Shown here: in pieces, positions 27,545-36,291 of the stretch
Numbering within the stretch: position 1 is the stretch's first letter
How the letters are laid out: each line of letters starts with the position of its first letter
Source of the DNA: CTSoil-075 sp042610375
GTDB taxonomy: Bacteria > Bacillota > Negativicutes > DSM-13327
NCBI RefSeq assembly: GCF_042610375.1
Contig: NZ_JBGJZL010000006.1
Span: forward strand, 248,001 to 312,000
Direction of reading: 5' to 3'
DNA length: 64,000 bases
The notes under the pieces: generated by a model
Databases searched by the model: none
Told to the model about the DNA's origin: nothing
Seen by the model: the letters and a program-made list of their open reading frames with translations, nothing else
Made by a program: the position numbers and the translations under genes

Positions 27545-27702
27545 TCAAGATACAACAGTGATTGATAGGTGCCAATTGAATTCGATTATGGGTTGGTAAT
27601 CGAAAGATGGAACACTCAATAGTATTTACCATTAAAATATAAAATTCCTGCAAAATATACAGAATCAACTTCCTTATCTATATTATTTTTTTATTACGTA
27701 AA

Positions 27703-27745
27703 AAAACAACCTAATCCTTCGTCAACAAAGGATTAGGTTATTTTT
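27703..27745 (-). terminator. Terminator of the dicarboxylate transporter gene
   Basis: Minus-strand AACCTAATCCTTTGTTGACGAAGGATTAGGTT is too long to be coincidental: AACCTAATCCTT pairs with AAGGATTAGGTT (12 pairs), followed by GTTTTTTT. The remaining 27550-27700 stretch has no recognisable feature. Confidence 0.88.
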
Positions 27746-27760
27746 ATTGCTAGATGAAGA

Positions 27761-29104
27761 TTACATCATGACCTTAACTAAGATATAACCCACGGCACAT
27801 CCAACTATTACACCAATAAGACCAGGCATAATGAAGCTATGATTAATAATAAATTTACCGATGCGAGTTGTACCAGATCGGTCAAATCCAATACAGGCTA
27901 GATCGCTTGGATAAGTTGGTAATATAAAGTAACCATATGAAGCAGAGAAGAAAGCCACCATCATTTTAGGATCGACTCCCAAAGCAACACCCATAGGAGC
28001 AATGGCAGCAACTGCAGCTGCTTGGCTATTTACCAGTTTAGAAACTAAAAATAATACAATAGCATACATCCATGGTTTACTAGCAACAACGCCAGCTAAA
28101 GTACTTTTGAGTAGCTCAAAATGGGATTGGAAAAAAGTATCACTCATCCAAGCTACACCAAATACAGATACGATAGCAACCATACCAGCTTGGAAAACAG
28201 GACCTTTAGAGACTTCACGTGAATTAACTTTACAAACCATCATAATAACAGCACCAGCAATAAGCATAATCATTTGAATGGCTAAAGTCATTGACATGGG
28301 CTTTAACTTACCAACAGCACCGAATTTCGGTAATAAACTTGGGAATGACCCTAGTAATACAACACCAAGAATACCTGCAAAGAAAATCCAAGTGGCCCAG
28401 TAAGCTTCCTTAGGAAACACTGTGTCTTGCAACGTATTGGTAGCGCCATAAATATATTCTTTTTGCTCTGGATCTTGAAGTTTAGCTTGGAATTCTTGAT
28501 CCTTATCAAGATCCGTACCACGGTTCATGCTCCATAGAGCAGCTGCCAACACCCCAAAGAATGTTGCTGGAATCGAGATAGAAAGTAAATCAAGAATGCC
28601 AACAGCTTTTCCTATACCATGACCTGCCGCTAAAATGGAAACCATAGAGACAACAGAAACAGATACAGGAGATCCACCAATCCCCATTTGGGATGCAATC
28701 GAAGCAACTGCCATAGGGCGCTCTGGACGTATTCCTTTTTTAATAGAAATATCATAAATAATTGGGAACATGGTATAAACTACATGACCAGTACCACACA
28801 GTATTGTCAATGTCCATGTGGTAATTGGTGCCAGGATGGTGATGTATGCAGGATGACGACGCAGTACACGTTCTGCCACTTTCATCATAACATTCAAACC
28901 ACCTGCCGTCTGCAGTACAGAAGCACAGGCAATAACGGCTAAAATTGTGAGCATAACATCAATTGGTGGTTTACCAGGTTCTATACCAAAAACAAATGTA
29001 AGAATAAAAAGACCGATACCACTAATAAGTCCGAGACCCATACCTCCGAATCGCGTACCTAACAGCAGACATCCAAGAATGACTAAAAATTGTAAACTAA
29101 GCAT
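27761..29104 (-). CDS. Anaerobic C4-dicarboxylate transporter, DcuA/DcuB family
   Basis: Inner-membrane exchanger of fumarate, malate, aspartate and succinate in anaerobes. 447 residues with about 11 helices. The family blocks GTRFGGMGLGLISGIGL (20-36), TILCGTGHVVYTMFPIIYD and ASQMGIGGSPVSVS are present, and the C-terminus has YGYFILPTYPSDLACIGFDR. Length is typical. It stands alone behind a palindromic leader, with its own terminator. It fits fumarate respiration or propionate-type fermentation. DcuA versus DcuB cannot be resolved by eye. Confidence 0.9.
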   Translation of the reverse strand: MLSLQFLVILGCLLLGTRFGGMGLGLISGIGLFILTFVFGIEPGKPPIDVMLTILAVIACASVLQTAGGLNVMMKVAERVLRRHPAYITILAPITTWTLTILCGTGHVVYTMFPIIYDISIKKGIRPERPMAVASIASQMGIGGSPVSVSVVSMVSILAAGHGIGKAVGILDLLSISIPATFFGVLAAALWSMNRGTDLDKDQEFQAKLQDPEQKEYIYGATNTLQDTVFPKEAYWATWIFFAGILGVVLLGSFPSLLPKFGAVGKLKPMSMTLAIQMIMLIAGAVIMMVCKVNSREVSKGPVFQAGMVAIVSVFGVAWMSDTFFQSHFELLKSTLAGVVASKPWMYAIVLFLVSKLVNSQAAAVAAIAPMGVALGVDPKMMVAFFSASYGYFILPTYPSDLACIGFDRSGTTRIGKFIINHSFIMPGLIGVIVGCAVGYILVKVMM

Positions 29105-29134
29105 ATTTTGTATACTCTCCTTTCTTTTGCAGAA

Positions 29135-29164
29135 GAGCTAATCATGAAAATTCATCATTAGCTC
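29135..29164 (-). promoter_or_regulatory. Palindrome in the dicarboxylate transporter leader
   Basis: GAGCTAAT (29135-29142) pairs with ATTAGCTC (29157-29164), and the inner ATGAA/TTCAT extends the stem. It lies about 30 bases upstream of the start codon. It could be an operator or an mRNA hairpin; no T run follows. Confidence 0.45.
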
Positions 29165-29282
29165 TCCTGCTAGTAACACCTAACTTTCTACACCTTATTT
29201 ACTATTTACACACATAATTCCTGTTATAAAAACATATTTAATAGTTAAAAAAGTTAAAAAAGTGAGAATAAGAAAAAACGGC

Positions 29283-30275
29283 TTAAAATCTAACTTCACC
29301 AATCATAGAGATGATATGCCCACAATGTGGACAATGCTTCTTATCTTGCAAATAATTCAGTGATCGAGTGCGATCAATCACGACTTGATTGCATTGAGGA
29401 CAATTGGTATTCCCTTCATCTCCGTTCATATTACCAAGATACACATAGTTTAAATATTGCTCCGCTTCCTCTTTAGCCATTTTCATTATCTTTTCAGATG
29501 TAGGAGGCAAATTCATTTTATAATTGGGAAAGTAGCGGGAAAAATGCAACGGAATATTAGAATTTAATCCTGCCAACCATTGAGCCATTTTAGTAATTTC
29601 CTTTTTTTCATCATTAAGTCCCGGTATCAGCAGTGTCGTAATCTCTACATGACAAGATTTTACTGCTAGTTCTACCGTTTCTTTGACCGCCTCAAGCCCT
29701 CCAGCACAAATGGTCTGATAAAACTCCTTATTAAATGCTTTGACATCAATATTCATTCCATCAATATAGGGTAATAACTTTTTTAATGGTTCTGGATTAA
29801 TGAAACCATTAGTCACGAGCACATTTTTAAGTCCAGCCTCTTTGATAAGTTGAGCGGTTTCTAACACATATTCATACCATACACTTGGCTCAGAATAAGT
29901 ATATGCGATTCCAATATTGCCCTTTGCTTGATACTGTTTAGCGATTTCTACTGCTTTAGGAGGCAATAACTCTGTCGTGCTCGGAAGTTCCTGAGCAATC
30001 TGCCAATTTTGGCAAAATGAACAAGAGAAATTACACCCCCATGTACCGAGTGACAAGATTAAACTACCTGGATAAAAATGATAAAGTGGCTTCTTTTCAA
30101 TCGGATCAAGGGCACATGAAGTACAGCCTGCATAATTTTTTGTATAGAGTTTGTTGCTAATATTCTCACGAGCTCGACAAAACCCTGTCTGCCCTTCATT
30201 GATGATACATCCTTTTGGACATAGACTGCAGAGTATACCCTGTCCATAAGACTGATAATACATAGCTTCTCGCAT
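29283..30275 (-). CDS. amrS: AmmeMemoRadiSam system radical SAM enzyme
   Basis: Predicted cytoplasmic radical SAM protein of 330 residues belonging to the conserved AmmeMemoRadiSam set, whose reaction is unknown. An N-terminal Cys-rich segment (CSLCPKGC, GFCRARE, AGCTSC) precedes the 4Fe-4S/SAM motif CNFSCSFCQNW, Cys81, 85 and 88. The barrel includes YTYSEPSVWYEYV and VTNGFINPEPL. A C-terminal zinc ribbon (CPQC...CPHC) is attached. The ATG at 30275 has GGAGG seven bases upstream; the longer reading frame to 30452 overlaps the preceding gene and is rejected. It follows that gene by 13 bp. Confidence 0.88.
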   Translation of the reverse strand: MREAMYYQSYGQGILCSLCPKGCIINEGQTGFCRARENISNKLYTKNYAGCTSCALDPIEKKPLYHFYPGSLILSLGTWGCNFSCSFCQNWQIAQELPSTTELLPPKAVEIAKQYQAKGNIGIAYTYSEPSVWYEYVLETAQLIKEAGLKNVLVTNGFINPEPLKKLLPYIDGMNIDVKAFNKEFYQTICAGGLEAVKETVELAVKSCHVEITTLLIPGLNDEKKEITKMAQWLAGLNSNIPLHFSRYFPNYKMNLPPTSEKIMKMAKEEAEQYLNYVYLGNMNGDEGNTNCPQCNQVVIDRTRSLNYLQDKKHCPHCGHIISMIGEVRF

Positions 30276-30288
30276 ACATAAGCCTCCA

Positions 30289-31614
30289 CTATTTATACCG
30301 AGTGACAGTAAAACGGTAAAGTTCGATTTTTTCCTTCGGACCAATTCCTGCTTTCTGCATGGCAATACTAAGTTGCTCATCCACTGTATCAACACCTTCA
30401 AGCATAGGCAAGAGCAAACCACTTCGACTGCCATTACGGACAATAATTCCATATTTTTGTGGATCTAAATCATCGATACGATTTACAGGCTCAGGAGTTT
30501 CTAGAATATCAACACTAATCGTAAGTTCAGGTAACTCTATAAGCTCTACTGGTTCAAATCTTGGATCAGCAGTACCAGCACTAATAGCATTATAAATAAT
30601 TTCGCTCCCAATATTCGTTCGAGTCGGTCCAAAGGTTCCAATACATCCTCGCAACTGACCTTGCTTTTTCAAAGATACAAAAACACCAGCCCGCCCCGCT
30701 AGCATATCATCTAATTTCTCAGGAGCAGGTAATACGCTCCCCTTGTCCAAAAAATGATGTAAACTAGCTCTCGCCAAAGAAACAGGTGAACTTTCTCTAG
30801 TCATGACCCCTACTGCATATCCAACACCAAAAGGTGCTTCATAGGATAATAGATTGGTAGTCATATCCATACCATCCACGACTCCTAACAGGAAGAAAAT
30901 AGGTCGTAAACCACATTCACCAGCTTCTCTAATTAACTTTTTATCAATGGCAAGTAATGTATCTTTATTTATATCCTGTAACCCTTGCAATACTTGTTTA
31001 TCAAAGTCAGCAGCCTGAGGGCTATAACCAGCTGGTGCATCAGGTGTTAAACGATGGGACAAATCGCCTGACGCAATGACTGCTACCCTCTTATCCCCTT
31101 GGTTTATGGCTATTTGTACCGCCTTGCCAAAAGTATACATTTGTTCATAAGACAGAGTACCAACTGATATATGTATCAATTGTCCTTTAAATCCCGCTTT
31201 ACTCAAATAATAAAGTGGAACTAAAGCTCCGTGATCAAGTTCCAAATGCAGTCCATAATGCTCAGCAAGATGATCTGTTAATTGTACTAAGTTGATGCCT
31301 ACGTCATCAGCACTTGCAAAAATATGTTGGGTCAGTAAATCATCTGTTTCAAAAGCTAAAGAGACCTCAGGTGCACCAAATGCTCTAAAATTTCCTTTTA
31401 ATCTTGGGTCAATGCTAATGCTAGAAGCTTTATCAAATACTGGTCCGTGAGGAGTAATGAGGATAATGGTCTGGGGATCTTGCTGCTGAATAATTGTAGC
31501 CGCTTGCTGAGCTGCAGCTACTGTTGCCTTAACTTTATCCAAATCACCTTTACCTATCTCAGGTATCATGATCGGAGGATGAGGCATAAATGCACAAATA
31601 ATTGGTTTTTTCAT
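30289..31614 (-). CDS. amrA: AmmeMemoRadiSam protein: LigB-type dioxygenase domain fused to AMMECR1
   Basis: A 441-residue two-domain protein. Residues 1-260 form a class III extradiol-dioxygenase-like (LigB/Memo-type) domain with FMPHPPIMIPEIGKG (metal-ligand His12), ITPHGPVFD, DHGALVPLYYL and IASGDLSHRL. Residues about 275-441 are an AMMECR1 domain with GVFVSLKKQGQLRGCIGTFGP (the conserved LRGCIG) and FEPVELIELPELTISVDIL. The radical SAM partner follows immediately, and the cwlD amidase gene lies 53 bp upstream. The function of the set is unknown; a metal-dependent redox reaction on a small molecule or protein is a reasonable guess. Confidence 0.88.
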   Translation of the reverse strand: MKKPIICAFMPHPPIMIPEIGKGDLDKVKATVAAAQQAATIIQQQDPQTIILITPHGPVFDKASSISIDPRLKGNFRAFGAPEVSLAFETDDLLTQHIFASADDVGINLVQLTDHLAEHYGLHLELDHGALVPLYYLSKAGFKGQLIHISVGTLSYEQMYTFGKAVQIAINQGDKRVAVIASGDLSHRLTPDAPAGYSPQAADFDKQVLQGLQDINKDTLLAIDKKLIREAGECGLRPIFFLLGVVDGMDMTTNLLSYEAPFGVGYAVGVMTRESSPVSLARASLHHFLDKGSVLPAPEKLDDMLAGRAGVFVSLKKQGQLRGCIGTFGPTRTNIGSEIIYNAISAGTADPRFEPVELIELPELTISVDILETPEPVNRIDDLDPQKYGIIVRNGSRSGLLLPMLEGVDTVDEQLSIAMQKAGIGPKEKIELYRFTVTRYK

Positions 31615-31667
31615 ATGGTGACTTCTCCTTTCAATATCGATAGAACTCCACCTGAATCAATTCTTCT

Positions 31668-32384
31668 TTATTTTGTTACGTAATGGTTAAAATGATACGC
31701 TAAGCCTTTACCGATTTGCTCGACTAACTTTTGTTGGTAGTGATCATCAACAAGTAAGAGGGCTTCTCGTTGATTGGTAATATATCCTGTTTCAATTAAT
31801 ACTCCAGGAATAGTAGTACCATTCAATAATAAAATACGCAAATCCTCCTTTGCTTGACGTTTATTATTGGGAGGAAATTCTTTAAGAACTTGTTGTAATC
31901 TTTCTGCTAGTATTTTATTTTCCGCAAATTTGGGATTATAAAACACTTGCGCTCCTGACAAATTTACAGCACTAAAAGCATTACAATGTACACTGATAAA
32001 AATTTCGGCACCTGAATCTTCAATAATTTTGATACGTTGTAATAGGTCATTTCGTTTTCCGCCTTTTCCTTTCGTGTAATAATCAATATCTCCATTCCGA
32101 GTAAAGGTGACGATTGCCCCGTTTTTCTCTAAAACTTCAGCCAACTTAAGTGAAATGGCGAATGTGACTTGTTTTTCAATGACATGATTCGCACTCGCAC
32201 CGCTATCAATACCACCATGCCCTGGATCAATTACAATTTTATGACCAGCAAGTACTGACATATCTACATTTTCTATCTCTTCCTGTGCTACATAGTGAAT
32301 GGACAAAAAATTAAGTACGACAACTGCAATACTAAGCATCGCAAATCGTTGCAAATTATATTTTCGAATCATAACTAACTTCAA
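31668..32384 (-). CDS. cwlD: N-acetylmuramoyl-L-alanine amidase CwlD
   Basis: Zn-dependent Amidase_3 enzyme that trims stem peptides so that muramic-delta-lactam forms in the spore cortex. 238 residues with an N-terminal membrane/signal helix (about 13-30). The metal ligands appear in IVIDPGHGGIDSGA (His), the Glu of VIEKQVTFAIS and FISVHCNAF (His), and the catalytic Glu in PGVLIETGYITNQREA. In Bacillus cwlD is also just downstream of rplM-rpsI, which supports the name. TTG at 32384 has GGAG just upstream; an ATG at 32372 is an alternative. Suggests an endospore former. Confidence 0.85.
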   Translation of the reverse strand: MKLVMIRKYNLQRFAMLSIAVVVLNFLSIHYVAQEEIENVDMSVLAGHKIVIDPGHGGIDSGASANHVIEKQVTFAISLKLAEVLEKNGAIVTFTRNGDIDYYTKGKGGKRNDLLQRIKIIEDSGAEIFISVHCNAFSAVNLSGAQVFYNPKFAENKILAERLQQVLKEFPPNNKRQAKEDLRILLLNGTTIPGVLIETGYITNQREALLLVDDHYQQKLVEQIGKGLAYHFNHYVTK

Positions 32385-32542
32385 TCGACTCCACTCCCCT
32401 CGTAAGCTCCCTTATCACTTTATGCCAATTTTTCTATATATATACAGAGGTTTTCTTTAATAGATTCTATATATGGCTAAATACAAGACATTAAGGTAGA
32501 ATAATGATAAAGAAGACTTAACATTATACGGGGAGGGTGCTC

Positions 32543-33307
32543 ATGCGATTTGGTCGATTGATTATAATTTTACTACTGTTATTCGCCCTATCTTTTGGTT
32601 GGGCTGGTGGCACTAGTTTTTTACAAGGATTACTACCTACTATACCGTCATCAAAAATCATAACAAAAGAATTATCGACTTCATGGGAACGCACATATCG
32701 CGTCATCGCTTTAAAAAGTGCTGTTAATAGCAAATTAGATCAACGAAATTATATTAAAATACAATACATTCCTCTCACCATGCAGCAAACAATCATTGCT
32801 GTCGAGGATAACCGCTTTTATCGTCATATGGGTTTTGATATTGAAGGAATTCTTCGTGCCATGTTAGTGAATATGCAGACTGGTTCTTTTAGCGAAGGTG
32901 GTAGTACCATCACGCAACAACTTGTTAAAAATTTATTTTTATCCCAAGAAAAAACGTATGGACGTAAAGTTGAAGAATTTGTCCTCGCCATTGATATGGA
33001 ACTTCGGTATTCAAAAGAAGAAATCTTAGAAATGTATCTAAATTCCATTTACTTTGGCTCTGGGGCTTACGGCATTGGTGATGCTGCTCGAATTTATTTT
33101 GATAAAGCACCAGTTAATCTCAACTTAGCAGAGTCTGCCATGCTGGCAGGATTACCAAATGCTCCTTCTCTGTACTCTCCCTACGTAGATTTTAAGGCCG
33201 CTAAACAACGTCAAGCGATTGTATTGTCAGTCATGGCGCGAAATGGCTATATTGGTCCACAATCAGCTGAAGAAGCCAAGTCTGTACCAATAAGATTAGC
33301 TAAATAA
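32543..33307 (+). CDS. Monofunctional peptidoglycan glycosyltransferase (GT51)
   Basis: Membrane enzyme polymerising lipid II into glycan strands. 254 residues with one N-terminal transmembrane helix (about 4-26) and a single GT51 domain: VEDNRFYRHMGFD (catalytic Glu), GGSTITQQLVKNLFLS, ILEMYLNSIYFGSGAYGI and LAESAMLAGLPNAPSLYSP. There is no transpeptidase domain, so it is Mgt-like rather than a class A PBP. ATG at 32543 follows GGGGAGG by six bases. Divergent from cwlD, so a shared wall- or spore-related role is possible. Confidence 0.88.
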   Translation: MRFGRLIIILLLLFALSFGWAGGTSFLQGLLPTIPSSKIITKELSTSWERTYRVIALKSAVNSKLDQRNYIKIQYIPLTMQQTIIAVEDNRFYRHMGFDIEGILRAMLVNMQTGSFSEGGSTITQQLVKNLFLSQEKTYGRKVEEFVLAIDMELRYSKEEILEMYLNSIYFGSGAYGIGDAARIYFDKAPVNLNLAESAMLAGLPNAPSLYSPYVDFKAAKQRQAIVLSVMARNGYIGPQSAEEAKSVPIRLAK

Positions 33308-33345
33308 AAAAAGACTTGGCGCATAAGCCAAGTCTTTTCTTATTT
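33302..33345. terminator. Bidirectional terminator, GACTTGGC type
   Basis: AAGACTTGGC-GCATAA-GCCAAGTCTT with flanking A and T runs, between two convergent genes. The same GACTTGGC/GCCAAGTC stem recurs at 19011-19030 and 62660-62691. Confidence 0.88.
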
Positions 33346-33347
33346 AG

Positions 33348-34010
33348 CTAAAAATAATTTTTGATACTTTGCCATTCTGGTTTATTCGACTCTAGAGAAT
33401 CACGCACAACAGTACGAGAAACGCGTTCAATTGTGAACTCTTTAATATATGTATCCTCATTAATCAAGTTAATATCTTTAATGAGACGGCCTTCATCTTG
33501 AATATTAAAGGCTATTAGAGAGTAAAAAGCAACTTTTTTATTATCAACTAAGTCTTTAACTACGACACCCATTTTTACAGGTGATTGAAGTTCTTGAAAC
33601 TGACGACTTAGAGAATGATAGGTAGCAAAAGTTTGTGCTTTAGGCGATTTAATCAAAGCGTATACTTCAGGGAAATAAAGCTTAAATTCTTTTAATTGAA
33701 TGCCCGTGTCAGGTGTAAATCGTTGTATAAGAACAGCTGAATCCGGTTGATCACCATTATATAATACTTCCATTTGAGTCCGAAGTCCTTGTCGAGTGAA
33801 AGAATACATATAGGATGCAGCTTTAGCTTTTTTATATCCTTTACCCTCCCAATCAGCTTTGGTCCATAATTGATTATCAGAATCGATGACTAAACGATAA
33901 TCTCCATACTGGGTTTGCATACTTGCTTTGTTGTCATTTAAATTAGCAAAAGCCACACTTGACATCATGAGCAGTAAGGAAAGAACTAATGTTGCTATCG
34001 ACTTTTTCAT
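33348..34010 (-). CDS. Exported protein of unknown function
   Basis: A 220-residue protein with a clear signal peptide (MKKSIATLVLSLLLMMSSVAFA, cleavage after AFA near residue 22). No family is recognised. The mature part is mixed alpha/beta with many Asp, Lys and Tyr and no Cys. It contains YRLVIDSDNQLWTKADWEG and VYALIKSPKAQTFATYHSL. No membrane anchor is visible after the signal. Convergent with the glycosyltransferase gene and downstream of rpsI beyond a terminator, so probably transcribed alone. Confidence 0.75.
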   Translation of the reverse strand: MKKSIATLVLSLLLMMSSVAFANLNDNKASMQTQYGDYRLVIDSDNQLWTKADWEGKGYKKAKAASYMYSFTRQGLRTQMEVLYNGDQPDSAVLIQRFTPDTGIQLKEFKLYFPEVYALIKSPKAQTFATYHSLSRQFQELQSPVKMGVVVKDLVDNKKVAFYSLIAFNIQDEGRLIKDINLINEDTYIKEFTIERVSRTVVRDSLESNKPEWQSIKNYF

Positions 34011-34094
34011 ACATGAACCCCTTCCATTTTTATTTTTACATTTTTACTATTTATAATTATACCTCATTCATTAGATTCCTGCTGATAAAAATAT

Positions 34095-34130
34095 AAAAAA
34101 TCCAGAAAGATAAACTCTTTCTGGATCTGA
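34095..34130 (-). terminator. rpsI terminator
   Basis: Minus-strand ATCCAGAAAG...CTTTCTGGAT followed by TTTTTATATTTTT, about 15 bases after the rpsI stop. Confidence 0.88.
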
Positions 34131-34142
34131 TATAAAACGATA

Positions 34143-34535
34143 TTAACGTTTTGAGAACTGGGAAGCTTTACGAGCTTTCTTAAGACCGTATTTACGACGC
34201 TCTTTTTCGCGTGGATCACGAGTAAGGAAACCAGCTTTTTTCAAAGATGGACGATACTCAGCATCTACAAGAAGTAGTGCACGTGAAATACCATGACGAA
34301 CTGCGCCTGCTTGACCAGAAGGACCGCCGCCCGCTACCTTAATCAATACATCATATTTGCCAAGAGTTTCTGTCAAATTAAGGGGTTGTTTAACAATTAA
34401 TTCTAATGTTTTACGACCAAAATATTCTGGTAAAGAACGGCCGTTAACAAGAACATTGCCTTCTCCCGGAACCAGACGAACTCTGGCAACCGAGGTTTTT
34501 CTGCGACCGGTGCCGTAGTAAGTAACCAATGCCAT
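34143..34535 (-). CDS. rpsI: Small-subunit ribosomal protein uS9
   Basis: 130 residues, full length. Begins YYGTGRRKTSVARVRL, contains GGGPSGQAGAVRHGISRAL and ends in the basic tail GLKKARKASQFSKR that reaches the P-site tRNA in the 30S subunit. Follows rplM by 21 bp in the usual two-gene operon. Confidence 0.97.
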   Translation of the reverse strand: MALVTYYGTGRRKTSVARVRLVPGEGNVLVNGRSLPEYFGRKTLELIVKQPLNLTETLGKYDVLIKVAGGGPSGQAGAVRHGISRALLLVDAEYRPSLKKAGFLTRDPREKERRKYGLKKARKASQFSKR

Positions 34536-34556
34536 AATATGTTCCTCCTTTCCGGA

Positions 34557-34994
34557 TTATCTTACGTTAATTTCTAATACTTCAGGTTGTTGCGCAGCAT
34601 GCGGGTGCTCAGCACCACGGTATACTTGCAATTTACGATACATTTGGCGACCAAGACTGTTTTTTGGCAACATGCCTCTAACAGCTAATTCAATCACTCG
34701 TTCTGGTTTGTCTGCAAGCATTTGGCCTGCAGGAGTGAACGTAGTTCCACCTGGATAACCAGAATGGCGGAAATAAGTTTTTTGTACTAATTTCTTACCA
34801 GTTAACGCTACTTTAGCAGCATTGATCACGATAACATGATCACCTGCATCAACATGCGGAGTAAAAGTCGGTTTATTTTTGCCGCGAAGAACTTTTGCTA
34901 CTTCAGCAGCTAATCTACCCAAAGTTTTACCTTCTGCATCTACAACATACCACTTACGTTCAATGGTGGCAGCATTTGCCATAAATGTTTTCAT
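34557..34994 (-). CDS. rplM: Large-subunit ribosomal protein uL13
   Basis: 145 residues. KWYVVDAEGKTLGRLAAEVA and AVRGMLPKNSLGRQMYRKL are the family blocks. Early assembly protein of the 50S subunit. The ATG follows AAGGAGG. Preceded by a consensus promoter and a 90-base leader that can fold, as expected for an autoregulated uL13-uS9 operon. Confidence 0.97.
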   Translation of the reverse strand: MKTFMANAATIERKWYVVDAEGKTLGRLAAEVAKVLRGKNKPTFTPHVDAGDHVIVINAAKVALTGKKLVQKTYFRHSGYPGGTTFTPAGQMLADKPERVIELAVRGMLPKNSLGRQMYRKLQVYRGAEHPHAAQQPEVLEINVR

Positions 34995-35044
34995 GCGATT
35001 ACCTCCTTGTCACAACATTACAGAAAAAATTGATTTTGTATCCT

Positions 35045-35083
35045 TGAGATTCCGGGGCTAACGGAAGTCATGGCATAAATCTC
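35045..35083 (-). promoter_or_regulatory. Structured rplM leader
   Basis: On the minus strand GAGATT and AATCTC enclose about 26 bases within the roughly 90-base rplM leader. Firmicutes have described uL13 leader elements; whether this is one needs a covariance search. Confidence 0.4.
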
Positions 35084-35091
35084 ATAGAAAC

Positions 35092-35120
35092 ATTGTATTA
35101 AATAAGCTTGTCAATGTCAA
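35092..35120 (-). promoter_or_regulatory. rplM-rpsI promoter
   Basis: Minus-strand TTGACA (35115-35120), 17-base spacer, TACAAT (35092-35097). A near-consensus sigma-A promoter. Confidence 0.85.
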
Positions 35121-35154
35121 GAAGTATCGACAGATAAGCGTATTTTTTTTTAAG

Positions 35155-36240
35155 TTATCCACATTTTTGTTTATTACGCCTCTTATTTGCTGTATTTCTA
35201 GCAAGCCACCATTTTAAAACTGGTGGTAGTACCATTAGAATAAATAGTAACCTAAACAGCTGAAAAGCAACAATCACTGATAAATCAGCCTGTAGCATCA
35301 TCCCTGTAAGACCCATTTCAGCCATACCACCAGGTGCTGTACTCAAGAAAGCTGTTACCAGTGAAATATGATGAAAATGCATTAAAAGAAAAGCAATGCC
35401 AATGGAACAGAAAATAAGCCCGATCACACCGAGCAAAGTGTATGGCAATATTTTACGCCAATTGCTTAAGTTACCTAGATTGATCCTGGCACCAGTATAT
35501 GCACCAATGCATAGTTGTGCCCCATCAAGCCAATATTGAAGTAAGGATGGCAATTTGAGGCCATATAAACCAATACTGGCAGTGCCGATTACAGCACCTA
35601 ATAAAAAGGGGGTAGGCATGCCAAGCCTATGGGCAAGGATTGCACTTAAAATGACCAAGCCGGAAATTAATATCTTCTGGCTGACTGGCATCAAGATCGA
35701 AGTCGCTGTAGAAATTGTTGAAACCGCTGTTGGTGTAAGGCTGCCATAACCTAAACCATGAATGGCTAAAAAGGGTACGACAAAGATAACAGATAGCAAT
35801 CGTGCTGTTTGCATCACAGTAACAATCGTAATATCACTGCCAGGCACTTCAGCACATAATACCGCTGTCTGACTAAGTCCACCAGGGATACTGCCAATTA
35901 AACCACTCTCGACACTAATACCTGTTCTCTTATGAGTAATATAACCCAACAATAAGCTAAAAATAACTGTCACGATAGTGACGATTAGCATAATTGGCAG
36001 TTGCGTCATAATTTGTTGGCATGTTTCTTGAGTAAAAGTTCTCCCAATGGTATAGCCAATAATGATCTGCCCAATGTTAGCAAATTTCCCTGGCCAACAA
36101 ACTTTCCTTTTAAGTAAGAAATTCCATAACAATACGGTCGTTAAAGCCCCTAACATCCAAGGCAGAGGGGTATGAAGGTAAGAAAATAAAAATCCCCCTA
36201 ACAAAGCAATGAGTAATGTCTCCAAGACTGATAATAACAT
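35155..36240 (-). CDS. AbrB-family membrane protein (COG3180)
   Basis: A 361-residue polytopic protein with about ten helices arranged as two similar halves. Each half holds a Gly/Pro-rich segment: SGLIGSIPGGLSQTAVLCAE near residue 115 and AFLSTAPGGMAEMGLTGMML near residue 290. The duplicated PGG motif is typical of the AbrB/'putative ammonia monooxygenase' family. Those names are historical; activity is unknown, and relatives are linked only loosely to regulation or transport. It lies between truA and rplM, where Bacillus has no gene, and is not obviously part of their operon. Confidence 0.82.
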   Translation of the reverse strand: MLLSVLETLLIALLGGFLFSYLHTPLPWMLGALTTVLLWNFLLKRKVCWPGKFANIGQIIIGYTIGRTFTQETCQQIMTQLPIMLIVTIVTVIFSLLLGYITHKRTGISVESGLIGSIPGGLSQTAVLCAEVPGSDITIVTVMQTARLLSVIFVVPFLAIHGLGYGSLTPTAVSTISTATSILMPVSQKILISGLVILSAILAHRLGMPTPFLLGAVIGTASIGLYGLKLPSLLQYWLDGAQLCIGAYTGARINLGNLSNWRKILPYTLLGVIGLIFCSIGIAFLLMHFHHISLVTAFLSTAPGGMAEMGLTGMMLQADLSVIVAFQLFRLLFILMVLPPVLKWWLARNTANKRRNKQKCG

Positions 36241-36291
36241 CTTACATCACCTCCATATCAAACCTAGTAGAACATTATCTAAATTCGATAA

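Noticed and set aside
30276..30452. N-terminal extension of the radical SAM protein
   Set aside because: Overlaps the AMMECR1 coding end in another frame and lacks a start signal; the ATG at 30275 has a strong site.
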